A DNA stretch of 64,000 bases from Methylibium sp. (GTDB taxonomy: Bacteria; Pseudomonadota; Gammaproteobacteria; Burkholderiales; Burkholderiaceae_C). The position numbers were made by a program, and so were the translations under genes. Below the pieces are notes generated by a model. It saw only the letters and a program-made list of their open reading frames with translations, did no database searches and had not been told where the DNA came from. The DNA lies in the NCBI GenBank assembly GCA_013824165.1, contig PNNH01000067.1:62001-126000 (forward strand). Direction: 5' to 3'. Of the stretch, positions 37,506 to 46,101 are shown piece after piece (positions within the stretch are counted from its first letter, which is position 1; each line of letters opens with the position of its first letter).

Positions 37506-38750
37506 ATGCAAGACAGCAGCGCCGCCCATATCGTCGTCGACCATCTGCCCGCAAGGCGCCGCAGTCTGCGTGTGGCGGTGGTCACCGAAACCTATCCGCC
37601 CGAGGTGAACGGCGTGGCCCTGACCCTGGCCCGCGTGGTGCAGGGCTTGAGCGATATTGACCACGATGTGCAGCTGATCCGGCCGCGCCAGCCGTCCGAG
37701 GGCGGTGTGGCTGACGCTACGGATGAGTCCAGCCTGCAGCAGGTGCTGATGCGCGGCATCCCGATCCCGCGCTATCCCAATCTGCGCATGGGCATGCCGG
37801 CCCGGCGGTATCTGAAGACACTGTGGTCGCACCAGCGGCCGGATGTGGTGCATATCGCCACCGAGGGGCCGCTGGGCTGGTCAGCGCTGCAAGCGGCCTC
37901 ACAGCTGCACCTGCCCATCAGCTCGGACTTCCGCACCAACTTCCACAGCTACAGCAAGCACTACGGCGTGGGATGGCTGCAGCGCCCTATCATGGCCTAT
38001 CTGCGCAAGTTCCATAACCGCACGCACTGCACCATGGTGCCCACCGAGGCGCTGCGCGCCGATCTGCAGCGGCATGGTTTTCACAGCCTGCAGGTGGTGT
38101 CGCGCGGCGTGGACCTCAGCCAGTTCGACCCCGCCCACCGCAGCCCGGCGCTGCGTGAGAGCTGGGGTGCCGGTCCGCAAGACCCGGTGCTGCTCTGCGT
38201 CGGTCGGCTGGCCTCGGAAAAGAACCTGGACACCTTAATTGAGGCCTACCAGCGCATCCGCACTCAACGGGCTGGCACCAGGTTGCTGCTGGTGGGCGAC
38301 GGGCCGCTGCGCGGCGCGCTGCAGCAGCAGTGCCCGGATGCGGTGTTCGCCGGCCAGCGCAGCGGCCTGGACCTGGCGGCGCATTACGCTTCGGCGGATC
38401 TCTTCATGTTCCCCAGTGTGACCGAGACCTTCGGCAATGTCACCGTCGAAGCGATGGCCAGCGGCCTGCCGGTGCTGGCCTTCGACTACGCCGCCGCGGC
38501 CGAGCTGATCCGCGAAGGCGTGGAGGGGCGGCTGGTTGCGCTGGGCGACAACGCGGCTTTTGTGCGCGCCGCGCTGGCCTTGGCGACCGAGCCGCGCGCG
38601 CAATGGCAGGGCTACGGCATGGCGGCGCGCCAGCGCGCGCTGTCGCTGGACTGGCGCCAGATCGTCGCGCAGTTCGAGTCGGTGCTGTGCGGGGTGATCA
38701 GCCACGCCCAGGGGGGTGTTGTCAGCCCGACCCGGGTCAGGATGGCCTGA
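37506..38750 (+). CDS. GT4-family glycosyltransferase (Agt-like)
   Basis: 414 aa. An N-terminal GT4 acceptor domain (RVAVVTETYPPEVNGVALTLARVVQGL) and a C-terminal donor domain (LCVGRLASEKNLDTLIEAYQRI..LVGDGPLRGALQQQCPDAVFAG) with the EX7E region FPSVTETFGNVTVEAMASGLPVLAF. The family includes the Agt diacylglycerol glycosyltransferases found beside plcP in phosphate-starved bacteria. ATG 37506 is preferred; an upstream ATG at 37443 is possible. CTGTCAG and TTGTCAC repeats lie about 40 nt upstream with a 12-nt period, one too many for a Pho box. Confidence 0.82.
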   Translation: MQDSSAAHIVVDHLPARRRSLRVAVVTETYPPEVNGVALTLARVVQGLSDIDHDVQLIRPRQPSEGGVADATDESSLQQVLMRGIPIPRYPNLRMGMPARRYLKTLWSHQRPDVVHIATEGPLGWSALQAASQLHLPISSDFRTNFHSYSKHYGVGWLQRPIMAYLRKFHNRTHCTMVPTEALRADLQRHGFHSLQVVSRGVDLSQFDPAHRSPALRESWGAGPQDPVLLCVGRLASEKNLDTLIEAYQRIRTQRAGTRLLLVGDGPLRGALQQQCPDAVFAGQRSGLDLAAHYASADLFMFPSVTETFGNVTVEAMASGLPVLAFDYAAAAELIREGVEGRLVALGDNAAFVRAALALATEPRAQWQGYGMAARQRALSLDWRQIVAQFESVLCGVISHAQGGVVSPTRVRMA

Positions 38751-38760
38751 AGCCCGACGC

Positions 38761-39228
38761 TCAGCTGGCGTAGGGGTCGGAAGCTGGCTTGCCGTTCAGG
38801 TCGGTCCAGATGTCTTCAGGCTGCGAGCGGTCGCGGTGCAGCAGCCGGTCATGGTCGGGGTAGGTGACCCGATCCTTTTGCGCACGTGTGCCGATCACCA
38901 GGCATCGGGCCGGAAGCAGGCCCCGGTTCCACAGGAAGTGCCCGATCGGTGTGCCGGCCTTGAAGGTCGCCGCATCGCCGGCGCGCAAGAGGGTTTGCTG
39001 CTCGCCTTCGACCACCGTGATCTCGCCGTCGAGCACATAGACCAGCTCATCCTCATCGCTGTGCCAGTGCTTGATCGATGAGCGGGTATCGGGCTGCAGC
39101 AGCTGCACGAAGGCGCCGAACTGTGTCAGGCCACCTGGCTGGCTGATCCAGCACTCGAGATTGGGGGCCTTGTCCTGGAAGTAGGTGATCTCTTCGATGT
39201 GCTGCTGGGACGGCGTGATGATGGGCAT
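38761..39228 (-). CDS. Cupin domain protein
   Basis: 155 aa with a single cupin barrel. Metal ligands are apparent in KHWHSDEDELVYVLDGEITVVEGEQQTLLRAGDAATFKAGTPIGHFLWN (His, His, Glu, His). Small sugar- or acid-binding enzymes and regulators share the fold. Convergent with the GT4 gene. Function not assigned. Confidence 0.8.
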   Translation of the reverse strand: MPIITPSQQHIEEITYFQDKAPNLECWISQPGGLTQFGAFVQLLQPDTRSSIKHWHSDEDELVYVLDGEITVVEGEQQTLLRAGDAATFKAGTPIGHFLWNRGLLPARCLVIGTRAQKDRVTYPDHDRLLHRDRSQPEDIWTDLNGKPASDPYAS

Positions 39229-39297
39229 GGTGCTCTCCGGTGGGGCCTGTGCCGCGCCGATTCTGCATGAGGCCAGACCTCGGGCTGGCCCTGCAGT

Positions 39298-40290
39298 TCA
39301 CTTCGACTCGACGAGCGCAGCCTCATTGCGCGTCTTCCACAGCGACCACAGCACGCCGCCAGCGATCAGACCGAAGGTGACGCTGAGCGAGATCACGGCA
39401 GGAATCTTGCCGATGATGCCGACCAGGAAGATCTTCGATCCGATGAACACCAGCACCAGGGCCAGGGCGTACTTCAGGTACTTGAAGCGATGGATCATCG
39501 CAGCCAGTGCGAAGTACAGCGCCCGCAGTCCCAGGATCGCGAAGATGTTGCTGGTGTAGACGATGAAGGGGTCGGTGGTGATGGCGAAGATGGCCGGCAC
39601 CGAATCGACCGCGAACACCAGGTCGACAAACTCGATCAGCACCAGCGCTAGGAACAGCGGCGTGGCGAAGCGCACGACCTTGCCGGTGGCTGGGTCGGTC
39701 TCATGCACCCAGAAGGCATTGCCGCGCAGGCCGTCGGTGACCCGCAAGTGGCGCTTCAGGTACTTCAGCAGCGGGTTGTTGGCGATGTCGGGCATGTGGT
39801 CGGCAATGATCCACATCTTGATGCCGGTGAAGACCAGGAATGCGCCGAACAGGTAGAGCACCCAGCTGAACTGGCTGACCAGGGTGGCACCCAGGCCGAT
39901 CATGATGGCGCGCATCACGATGACGCCGAGGATGCCCCAGAACAGTACGCGGTGCTGGTACTGCCTCGGGATGGCGAAGAAGCTGAAGATCAGCGCGATG
40001 ACGAAGACGTTGTCCATGGACAGCGACTTCTCGATCATGAAGCCGGTGTAGTAGTCCATGCCGCTCTGAGCGCCCATGTACCACCAGACCCAGGCGCCGA
40101 AGATCAGCGCGGCGCTGATGTAGCCGGCCGAGAGCAGCAGGCTCTCGCGCACGCCGATCTCGTGGTCGTCCTTGTGCAGGACGCCCAGATCGAAGACCAG
40201 CAGCGCGATGACGATGCCGATGAAGGTCAGCCAGACCCAGGTCGGTGTGCCAAGGAACTCGGCGGCAAACAATGTGCTCAGGGCTTCCAT
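39298..40290 (-). CDS. TerC/Alx family integral membrane protein
   Basis: 330 aa, about eight transmembrane helices. The paired acidic motifs of the family are present: EKSLSMDNVFVIALIFSFF and LIEFVDLVFAVDSVPAIFAITTDPFIVYTSNIFAILGLRALYF. Alx/TerC proteins are linked to metal (Mn) handling and tellurite or pH stress. I found no yybP-ykoY-like element in the 190 bp upstream. Confidence 0.93.
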   Translation of the reverse strand: MEALSTLFAAEFLGTPTWVWLTFIGIVIALLVFDLGVLHKDDHEIGVRESLLLSAGYISAALIFGAWVWWYMGAQSGMDYYTGFMIEKSLSMDNVFVIALIFSFFAIPRQYQHRVLFWGILGVIVMRAIMIGLGATLVSQFSWVLYLFGAFLVFTGIKMWIIADHMPDIANNPLLKYLKRHLRVTDGLRGNAFWVHETDPATGKVVRFATPLFLALVLIEFVDLVFAVDSVPAIFAITTDPFIVYTSNIFAILGLRALYFALAAMIHRFKYLKYALALVLVFIGSKIFLVGIIGKIPAVISLSVTFGLIAGGVLWSLWKTRNEAALVESK

Positions 40291-40477
40291 GCGCTTGGTT
40301 CAAGTGATGATGAGGATGGCGCAGTGTGGCCAGTCTGGCGCGTCAGATGAACCAGCCCAGGCATGAGTTCAGCTTCGGAGTTTCCGAACCGGGCTGCGGG
40401 CCGGCGCGCCCGGCGTTCGACACCCTGCGATCGTGTCAGCAGGCCCTAGACTGAGGTCAAGCCGAATGAAGGACTCC

Positions 40478-41359
40478 ATGCTGAACTACCGCCACCTGTA
40501 CTACTTCTGGGTCGTCACCAAGGAAGGCGGATTCGCGCGGGCCGCGCAACGGCTGGACATGGCGGTGCAGACCATCAGCGCCCAGGTGCGTGAGTTGGAG
40601 AAGGCGCTGGGCCACCAACTGCTCAAGCCGGCCGGCCGGGGCGTGACCTTGAGCGAGGCGGGACAGGCGGCGTTTGCCCGCGCCGAGGAGATCTTCCAAC
40701 TGGGCCAGATGATTCCTGAGGAGGTGCGTGAGGCGGCCAGCGGCAAGGTGGCGCGTCTGGCTGTCGGCATGTCGGATGGCATTTCCAAGCTGGCGGCCCA
40801 TGCGTTGCTGGAGCCGGTGCTGCAAACACCCTCGCTGCGCCTGGTGTGCCACGAAGGCGAGTTCGAGCAGTTGCTGGCCGAACTGGCGCTGCATCACCTG
40901 GACGTGGTGCTGGCCGGGCAGCCCGCGCCGCGCAACCCGAACCTGCGTCTGACGAGCGAACGGCTGGTTGAATCGCCGGTCGAGTGGTACGGGCCATCCG
41001 CCCTGGTGCGCAAGGCGGAGGTGGATCAGTTCCCGCAATGCCTGAACCGGCTGCCGGTGCTGCTGCCGACGGGGCACTCAGCCTTGCGGCCCGCGCTGGA
41101 CCGCTGGTTTGACAGCCAGGGATTGCGGCCCGCCATCGTGGGCGAGTTTGAGGACAGCGCGTTGCTGGCGGTGTTCGCGGCGCGCGGGCTGGGGGTGTTC
41201 CCGGTCAGCCGGCTCGGCGCCAGCGATGTGGGCCTGATGCGTGGCCTGCGCTTGCTCGGGCGCTGCGATGACGTGAAGGAAGAGATCCACGCCATCCGAT
41301 CACGCCGCGGTCAGCACCACCCCTTGGTGCTGCAGCTGATGGCCGCGGCCCACGCCTGA
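40478..41359 (+). CDS. nhaR: LysR-type transcriptional activator NhaR
   Basis: 293 aa. The start LNYRHLYYFWVVTKEGGFARAAQRLDMAVQTISAQVRELEKALGHQLLKPAGRGVTLSEAG is the distinctive NhaR-type winged HTH. The effector domain follows (LAVGMSDGISKLAAHALLEP). AAGGA precedes ATG 40478; an in-frame ATG at 40466 is an alternative. In E. coli NhaR responds to Na+ and activates nhaA. No antiporter gene is adjacent here, so the target is unknown. Confidence 0.88.
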   Translation: MLNYRHLYYFWVVTKEGGFARAAQRLDMAVQTISAQVRELEKALGHQLLKPAGRGVTLSEAGQAAFARAEEIFQLGQMIPEEVREAASGKVARLAVGMSDGISKLAAHALLEPVLQTPSLRLVCHEGEFEQLLAELALHHLDVVLAGQPAPRNPNLRLTSERLVESPVEWYGPSALVRKAEVDQFPQCLNRLPVLLPTGHSALRPALDRWFDSQGLRPAIVGEFEDSALLAVFAARGLGVFPVSRLGASDVGLMRGLRLLGRCDDVKEEIHAIRSRRGQHHPLVLQLMAAAHA

Positions 41360-41369
41360 AAGGCCGGCT

Positions 41370-41804
41370 TCAGGCCGCGCGTGCGTCGTTGACGTGCCGA
41401 TGCGCGCCGAGGTCGAAACCCCCGAGGCCCCAATGGCGCCGAGCGGCGTCGAGAACCAGGGCTTCGCCATCGGCGACATGGCGGTCTCCATGCGCGGCTG
41501 CGAGCGCCAGCCGGAACACCCGCCGCTGCAGCGCGGGCTCGTCCACCTCGGCCATCAGCGCGCTCAGTGCGCTGGCATCCACGCCGCCCAGCATCGAGCT
41601 GCTGCCGGGGTCGCCCATCAGCAGGTCTTCGCACAGCGTCTGCACGATGCGCGGCAGGCCATCGGCCGGCAGGCCCAGCTCGCCGGGCGCGTCCAGATCG
41701 GTCAGCGCGTCGAACTCCGAGCGGCAGACATGGCCGTCGGCGATCAGGACCAGGGCCACGATGCGGGCGGCGGCTTCGGGGCTGTTGCGAGGGTAGGAGC
41801 GCAT
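41370..41804 (-). CDS. TerB-like domain protein
   Basis: 144 aa, all helical, with the acidic pattern of TerB/TerB-like domains: VALVLIADGHVCRSEFDALTDL and ALAAAHGDRHVADGEALVLDAARRHWGL, each recalling D-G-x-V-x-x-x-E metal sites. Convergent with nhaR. Role unknown; related domains bind metal and accompany stress proteins. Confidence 0.72.
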   Translation of the reverse strand: MRSYPRNSPEAAARIVALVLIADGHVCRSEFDALTDLDAPGELGLPADGLPRIVQTLCEDLLMGDPGSSSMLGGVDASALSALMAEVDEPALQRRVFRLALAAAHGDRHVADGEALVLDAARRHWGLGGFDLGAHRHVNDARAA

Positions 41805-41898
41805 GGCAGATTTCTTTCGTGAGGGAGCCGGTGTTGCTGTGGCCCGCAGCTGGAGGGCTAGCGGGCCGTGTAGGGGCGTGGTCAGCCGTCGGGCGCCG

Positions 41899-42108
41899 TC
41901 AATCGCGCCAGTCGTGCCGGCTCGGGCGCTGCTGGCGGCGCGCGTGATGCGTGGGCTCAGTCCGGATCGGGATGGGCCGCAGCACCGCAGTGCGCGGGCC
42001 GCCCGCCAGCGTCTGCTGCAGTTGCTGCCAGGCCTGCTGCAGGCCTTCGGCGACGCGCTGCAGCCAGCCCATGCGACGGGAGTCTTGGCGATTGAAACGA
42101 GCATTCAT
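41899..42108 (-). CDS. Small basic hypothetical protein (69 aa)
   Basis: 69 aa, rich in Arg and Gln (LQRVAEGLQQAWQQLQQTLAGG..RRQQRPSRHDWRD). AAGG lies 8 nt upstream of ATG 42108. It may share a transcript with the TerB-like gene 94 bp downstream. I do not recognise it. The 150 bp upstream to 42258 holds no gene. Confidence 0.5.
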   Translation of the reverse strand: MNARFNRQDSRRMGWLQRVAEGLQQAWQQLQQTLAGGPRTAVLRPIPIRTEPTHHARRQQRPSRHDWRD

Positions 42109-42258
42109 GCTCAGGCCTTCAGAGAGTTGCGACAAGCTGGAATGTGGACTCGAAAGGCAGTAGGAAAAAGCAGTGAATCAGTGATGGAAGATTCGGCAAA
42201 TGCGAACCTTTTGCCCGGGGGCTGTTGCCGACGCGTTAACAGGCCAGCATCACGCGGC

Positions 42259-43062
42259 TCAGGCTCGCGAAGGCCGGACTTCCGTGACCCGCATGCGGAC
42301 AAAGGCCTGCTCGGCGGCCGAGAAGTCCCACTGCTCGATCTGGCAGCAGCCCGGGCTGGTGCAGCTCTCGCCCCAGCGCAGCAGGTTCACCGAGTTGGGC
42401 ACGCCCCTGCGCAGGCGTGATGACATGGCCGTGCCGGCCTGAACCGCCCACATCGGCCGCGACAGATCGTGGTCCAGCCGGGCGACAAAGGGCAGGTGAA
42501 TATGCCCGCCCATGACGAGGTCGGCACCGGCAGCGGCCCAGTGCCTGAGAGCCTCGGCGTGGCCGCGCAGCAGGTTCGGCGCATCGGCGGCGCGCGTGAC
42601 GGCCACCGGCTGGTGCACCACCACCACGCGCAGCTGCCCGGGCCGGGCACCGGCCAGGGCCTGGGCCACGCGCTCGATCTGCGGGCGGGAGACCTCGCCA
42701 TGCTTGTGCCGCCAGGGCCGCGTCGTGTTGACGCCCAGCACCATCAGCCCGGCCGACGCGTGCGTGGTTTCCAGATCGGCACCGAATGCGGCGCGATGGC
42801 GCGCATAGGGGCGGCGCAGGCGCGCCCACAGGTCGAACAGCGGGATGTCGTGGTTGCCGGGAATCGCCAGCAGCGGTGCCGCCAGCTGCTCGGTGAAGGC
42901 CCGGGCCGCCAAGAACTGGGCGGGCCGCGCGCGCTGCGTGATGTCGCCGGAGAGCACGACCAGTTCGGGCCGCTGCTGCCGCGCCAGCGCCAGCAGCGCG
43001 GCCACGACGGGCGGTTGCTCGGTGCCGAAGTGCGTATCCGAGATCTGCAGCAAGACGCTCAT
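42259..43062 (-). CDS. Calcineurin-like phosphoesterase (CpdA-like)
   Basis: 267 aa. Metal-site motifs in order: ISDTHFG, LSGDITQ, PGNHDIP, VHQPV and GGHIHLPF. The arrangement is that of class III cyclic nucleotide phosphodiesterases/CpdA and close relatives. Its ATG overlaps the stop of the upstream diacylglycerol kinase-like gene (ATGA), so the two are coupled, which may mean a lipid-phosphate substrate rather than cAMP. Confidence 0.82.
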   Translation of the reverse strand: MSVLLQISDTHFGTEQPPVVAALLALARQQRPELVVLSGDITQRARPAQFLAARAFTEQLAAPLLAIPGNHDIPLFDLWARLRRPYARHRAAFGADLETTHASAGLMVLGVNTTRPWRHKHGEVSRPQIERVAQALAGARPGQLRVVVVHQPVAVTRAADAPNLLRGHAEALRHWAAAGADLVMGGHIHLPFVARLDHDLSRPMWAVQAGTAMSSRLRRGVPNSVNLLRWGESCTSPGCCQIEQWDFSAAEQAFVRMRVTEVRPSRA

Positions 43063-44045
43063 TCGGCGATCCTGTCGGTGCTGTTGGGCTGCGGCATCAG
43101 CAGGTACAGCGGCCGTTCAAGCACGCGGAAGTCGAGCGGTGCGCGCATGCGAGTTACCTCGCCATCGAAGGCCACCTTGACGCCTCGGCGGCCATGGGCG
43201 AGCGTCGGCCGCACCACCATGTGCCTGAACTCGAAGCGCTGCACGCTCTGCGCCTCGCCGAGCGTGCCCATCGCCCCATGCAGCATCAGCCGCAGCATCG
43301 ACAGCATGCCGATCGGGCGCAGCATCACGGCGGTGATGCAGTCGTCTTCAGGCCCCTGCGCGGCGTCGCTGAGCGGATGGACCAGCGGCTGCACACCCAG
43401 CTGTTCCAGCTGCAGCCGGTTGTTGCCCACGAACAGGGTCAGCGTGCGCACATCCTGCACCGAGCTGCCTTGCTCGATGTGCAGGCGCAGCTGCCTTTGC
43501 GCGCGCAGCAGGGTTACCGCGGCCGACCACAGCGCCACCCAGCGGCTGCGTCCGAAGCGTGCCTTGTAGGCCTCGCGGTCTTCCAGCAGGTCCGGGTAGA
43601 GCCCCACGCTGGCGTTGACAAGGAAGACGCGCTCGTTGATCGCCGCCACCCGCACCGGCAGCGGCGTCCAGCCCAGCAGGCCGCGCGCCGCCTCGGCCGG
43701 GTCGCCAGGGATGCCATGCGTGCGGGCGAAGTAGTTGAATGTGCCCTGCGGCACCACGCCCATCGCGCAGCCCGCCGCATGCGCGGCTTGCGCCACGGTG
43801 TTGAGCGTGCCGTCGCCGCCGACGGCCACCACGGCGGTGCGCTCGGCGCTGGCGCTGGCCGCCGCCTGCTGCGCGACCTGGGCCAGCTCGGCCGGCTGGC
43901 TGAAGCGCAAGGTGCCGCGCCGCCCGGCAGCCTGCAGCGCCTGCTCGATGATCTCGCCCTTGCGATGGGCGTCATGGCTGCCCGAGGCCGAGTTGATGAC
44001 GAACTGCAGCGGCGCCGCGGGGTCGATGGCGGGGCAGGCAGACAT
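43059..44045 (-). CDS. Diacylglycerol/sphingosine kinase-family protein
   Basis: 328 aa. ATP-binding GGDGT motif in TAVVAVGGDGTLNTVAQAAHAAG; N-terminal INSASGS phosphate loop; QGTFNYFART (usually P-x-GT-x-NDFAR); C-terminal lid. The family phosphorylates diacylglycerol or related lipids to feed phosphatidate synthesis. Coupled to the phosphoesterase gene downstream. Confidence 0.85.
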   Translation of the reverse strand: MSACPAIDPAAPLQFVINSASGSHDAHRKGEIIEQALQAAGRRGTLRFSQPAELAQVAQQAAASASAERTAVVAVGGDGTLNTVAQAAHAAGCAMGVVPQGTFNYFARTHGIPGDPAEAARGLLGWTPLPVRVAAINERVFLVNASVGLYPDLLEDREAYKARFGRSRWVALWSAAVTLLRAQRQLRLHIEQGSSVQDVRTLTLFVGNNRLQLEQLGVQPLVHPLSDAAQGPEDDCITAVMLRPIGMLSMLRLMLHGAMGTLGEAQSVQRFEFRHMVVRPTLAHGRRGVKVAFDGEVTRMRAPLDFRVLERPLYLLMPQPNSTDRIAE

Positions 44046-44090
44046 GGTCCTTGCAGGGCGGGCCGATCGGGCGGGTCGGGCTGAGCGAGC

Positions 44091-45179
44091 TCAGGCGTGG
44101 CGCAGCAGGTCGCCAAAGACTGTGTATTCGCCATCCTTGCGATCCGCCCCCGGCGCGTCGTAAAGCACCAGCCAGTTCGGCTGGCCGCCCGACCACTGCG
44201 GCGGTACATCGCAGATTGCCTCGGCACGGTTGCTGCCGCGCCCGTGGGGCAGCGAGACCGATTCGGTCAGGGCCGCTTCGAAACGCACCGGCTCGCGGTT
44301 GGCCGCCAGCAGGGCTTTGGCTGCCGGCCATTTGAAGACGCGGATTTCTCCGTTGAGCACCATCGTCGGTCCGGCCAGGATGTAGAGGTCGTCACCGGAG
44401 AAGTGCAGGTCGCGGATGCCCAGGCCGTCGAGCTGGAGGAAGTGCTTGCGCACCAGCGTGCCGGCTTCGTCCAGCGCCACCAGGCGCAGTTGGTCGCCGC
44501 GGGTCTCCACCTCGATTTCGAGCAGCGCCGACCAGCCGCGCAGCACCGGGCCTCGCAGGCCCAGCAGCAGGCGGCGGCCATCGACCGCCAGGCCTTCGAT
44601 GTCGAAGCCGTTGTCCTTGCCTGGGATCGCCATATAGGGCCCGAAGTGCGGATCGTCAGCCAGCGCGCGGGTGAGCTGATTGGTCTGCGCATCCCCTTTG
44701 AGGCGCAGCGCCCGGCGGCCATCGGCAGCCTGACGCACCAGGCAGGGCGCTCCCTTGGCGTCGTTCTCGATCGGCAGGCAGGCCAGCAGGCGGCGGTTGC
44801 GGTCGAGCGTCACCTTGGCCAGCCGCTTGGCGTTCTCGGCATGGTCGCGGTCCGGCTTGGCGTTCTTGCGCTTCAGACCATGCGATCCGACCACCCACAG
44901 GAATCCGTCCGTCACGGCCATGCCCTCCAGGTCGGCCTCTTCCTCGGCCGTGCCGGGCAGCTCCAGCAGTTCGGACAAGGGGAAGTCCTGCACCTCGCCG
45001 AAGCGCAGGGTTTCCTGCCCCACCGGTTCGAGCCGGCGCAGCCGGTCCAGGCCGCAGGCTTCGTCGCCCGCCACCCAGAGCCAGTCACCGGTGAAGGCAG
45101 CGCCGGACAGGTTGGCGTGAACCAGCGAGCCGGCTGTGAATTCAAGGCGGACGGCATTGGCGCTTCGGGTCTTTGGCAT
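44091..45179 (-). CDS. DUF3616 family protein
   Basis: 362 aa, predicted beta-propeller-like (repeated WLWVAGDEACGLDRL, GLAVDGRRLLLGLRGPVLRGWSALLEIEV, DLHFSGDDLYILAGPT). A DLEGMAVTDGFLWVVGSHG motif matches DUF3616. No signal peptide is present if ATG 45179 is used. Function not known. Divergent from the HPF-like gene. Confidence 0.82.
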   Translation of the reverse strand: MPKTRSANAVRLEFTAGSLVHANLSGAAFTGDWLWVAGDEACGLDRLRRLEPVGQETLRFGEVQDFPLSELLELPGTAEEEADLEGMAVTDGFLWVVGSHGLKRKNAKPDRDHAENAKRLAKVTLDRNRRLLACLPIENDAKGAPCLVRQAADGRRALRLKGDAQTNQLTRALADDPHFGPYMAIPGKDNGFDIEGLAVDGRRLLLGLRGPVLRGWSALLEIEVETRGDQLRLVALDEAGTLVRKHFLQLDGLGIRDLHFSGDDLYILAGPTMVLNGEIRVFKWPAAKALLAANREPVRFEAALTESVSLPHGRGSNRAEAICDVPPQWSGGQPNWLVLYDAPGADRKDGEYTVFGDLLRHA

Positions 45180-45389
45180 GGGTGGCAGTCTCGGCAAGGC
45201 GGCATGTGAAACAGGAAAAGGCGGCCGCTTCGCAGCGGCTGCAAAGCGTTGCCTCAAGACAGGCCAGTGTGCCGCCGGAAGCATGTTCCATGTTCAGCTT
45301 TTTCGGATGCTGAAGTTCACGAAAGGCTGCTTTTTAGGAAGCTCAGCGAGCCCCACATTGAAATGGTTGTCAACCGCTGGAGACCTGTG

Positions 45390-45731
45390 ATGCAAGTCCT
45401 GTTCAAGTCGCGTGATCCGCAAGCCTCTGAGCTGCGAGAGTTGGCCGAACGCCGCGTGCGTTTCGCACTGCGGCGCCTGCGCTGGCTGGTGCCGCGTGCC
45501 GAAGTGCAGATGTCGGACGTGAACGGCCCGCGTGGCGGCATCGACAAGCGCTGCCAGCTGGAGTTCCGCACCGATGGCGCCGGCTCGGTGGTGGTGGCCG
45601 CCGTGGCCCGCGATTGGCGCTCCGCGCTGGACAGCGCCCTGGATCGTGCCGCCCGTCTGCTGTTGCGGCTGTGGCGTCGCAGCCATGACGCGCGCCGGTT
45701 GCGCCAGCGCCTGCTGAGTCAGGACTTCTGA
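45390..45731 (+). CDS. HPF/RaiA-like ribosome-associated protein
   Basis: 113 aa. The beta-alpha-beta-beta-beta-alpha pattern and the long basic C-terminal helix (ALDSALDRAARLLLRLWRRS) fit the hibernation-factor S30AE fold (LRELAERRVRFALRRLRWLVPRAEVQMSDVNGPRGGIDKRCQLEFRT). GGAG lies 7 nt upstream of ATG. A separate dedicated hpf normally lies near rpoN; this is an extra paralogue. Ribosome binding is inferred. Confidence 0.75.
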   Translation: MQVLFKSRDPQASELRELAERRVRFALRRLRWLVPRAEVQMSDVNGPRGGIDKRCQLEFRTDGAGSVVVAAVARDWRSALDSALDRAARLLLRLWRRSHDARRLRQRLLSQDF

Positions 45732-45812
45732 ACTCGGGCCAGCGCCGCAGCCCGCGGCCTGCCGGTCAAGCCGGCTTTTCCACACTCAACCCAACACCCT
45801 CAGGAGCACCCG

Positions 45813-46082
45813 ATGAAATGTCCCAGCTGTAGTGATGCTGTCCTCGTGATGAGCGATCGCCAAGGCGTCGAGATCGACTATTGCCCGCAATGTCGCGGCG
45901 TGTGGCTGGACCGCGGCGAGCTCGACAAGCTGATCGCGCGCTCGGCCGAACAGGCGCCGCCACCCGTGCAGGAGCATCGGGGCGAGCGCTCGAAACCCCA
46001 GTTTGTTGACTCCGACTACGAGCACGGCCGAAGCCCCCACGGCAAGCGCCACAAGTCATGGCTGAGCAATATCTTCGACTGA
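45813..46082 (+). CDS. TFIIB-type zinc-ribbon protein
   Basis: 89 aa. Zinc knuckle MKCPSCSDAVLVMSDRQGVEIDYCPQCRGVWLDRGELDKLI has CxxC-x18-CxxC spacing, as in the zf-TFIIB family of small bacterial proteins. The C-terminal tail is basic and probably disordered. AGGAG lies upstream of the ATG. Function unknown. Confidence 0.88.
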   Translation: MKCPSCSDAVLVMSDRQGVEIDYCPQCRGVWLDRGELDKLIARSAEQAPPPVQEHRGERSKPQFVDSDYEHGRSPHGKRHKSWLSNIFD

Positions 46083-46101
46083 CACGGCGCGGACGGTTGT
46101 T

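Noticed and set aside
40291-40477. Manganese (yybP-ykoY) riboswitch before the TerC gene
   Set aside because: Alx/TerC genes often have one, but I could not find its conserved elements here.
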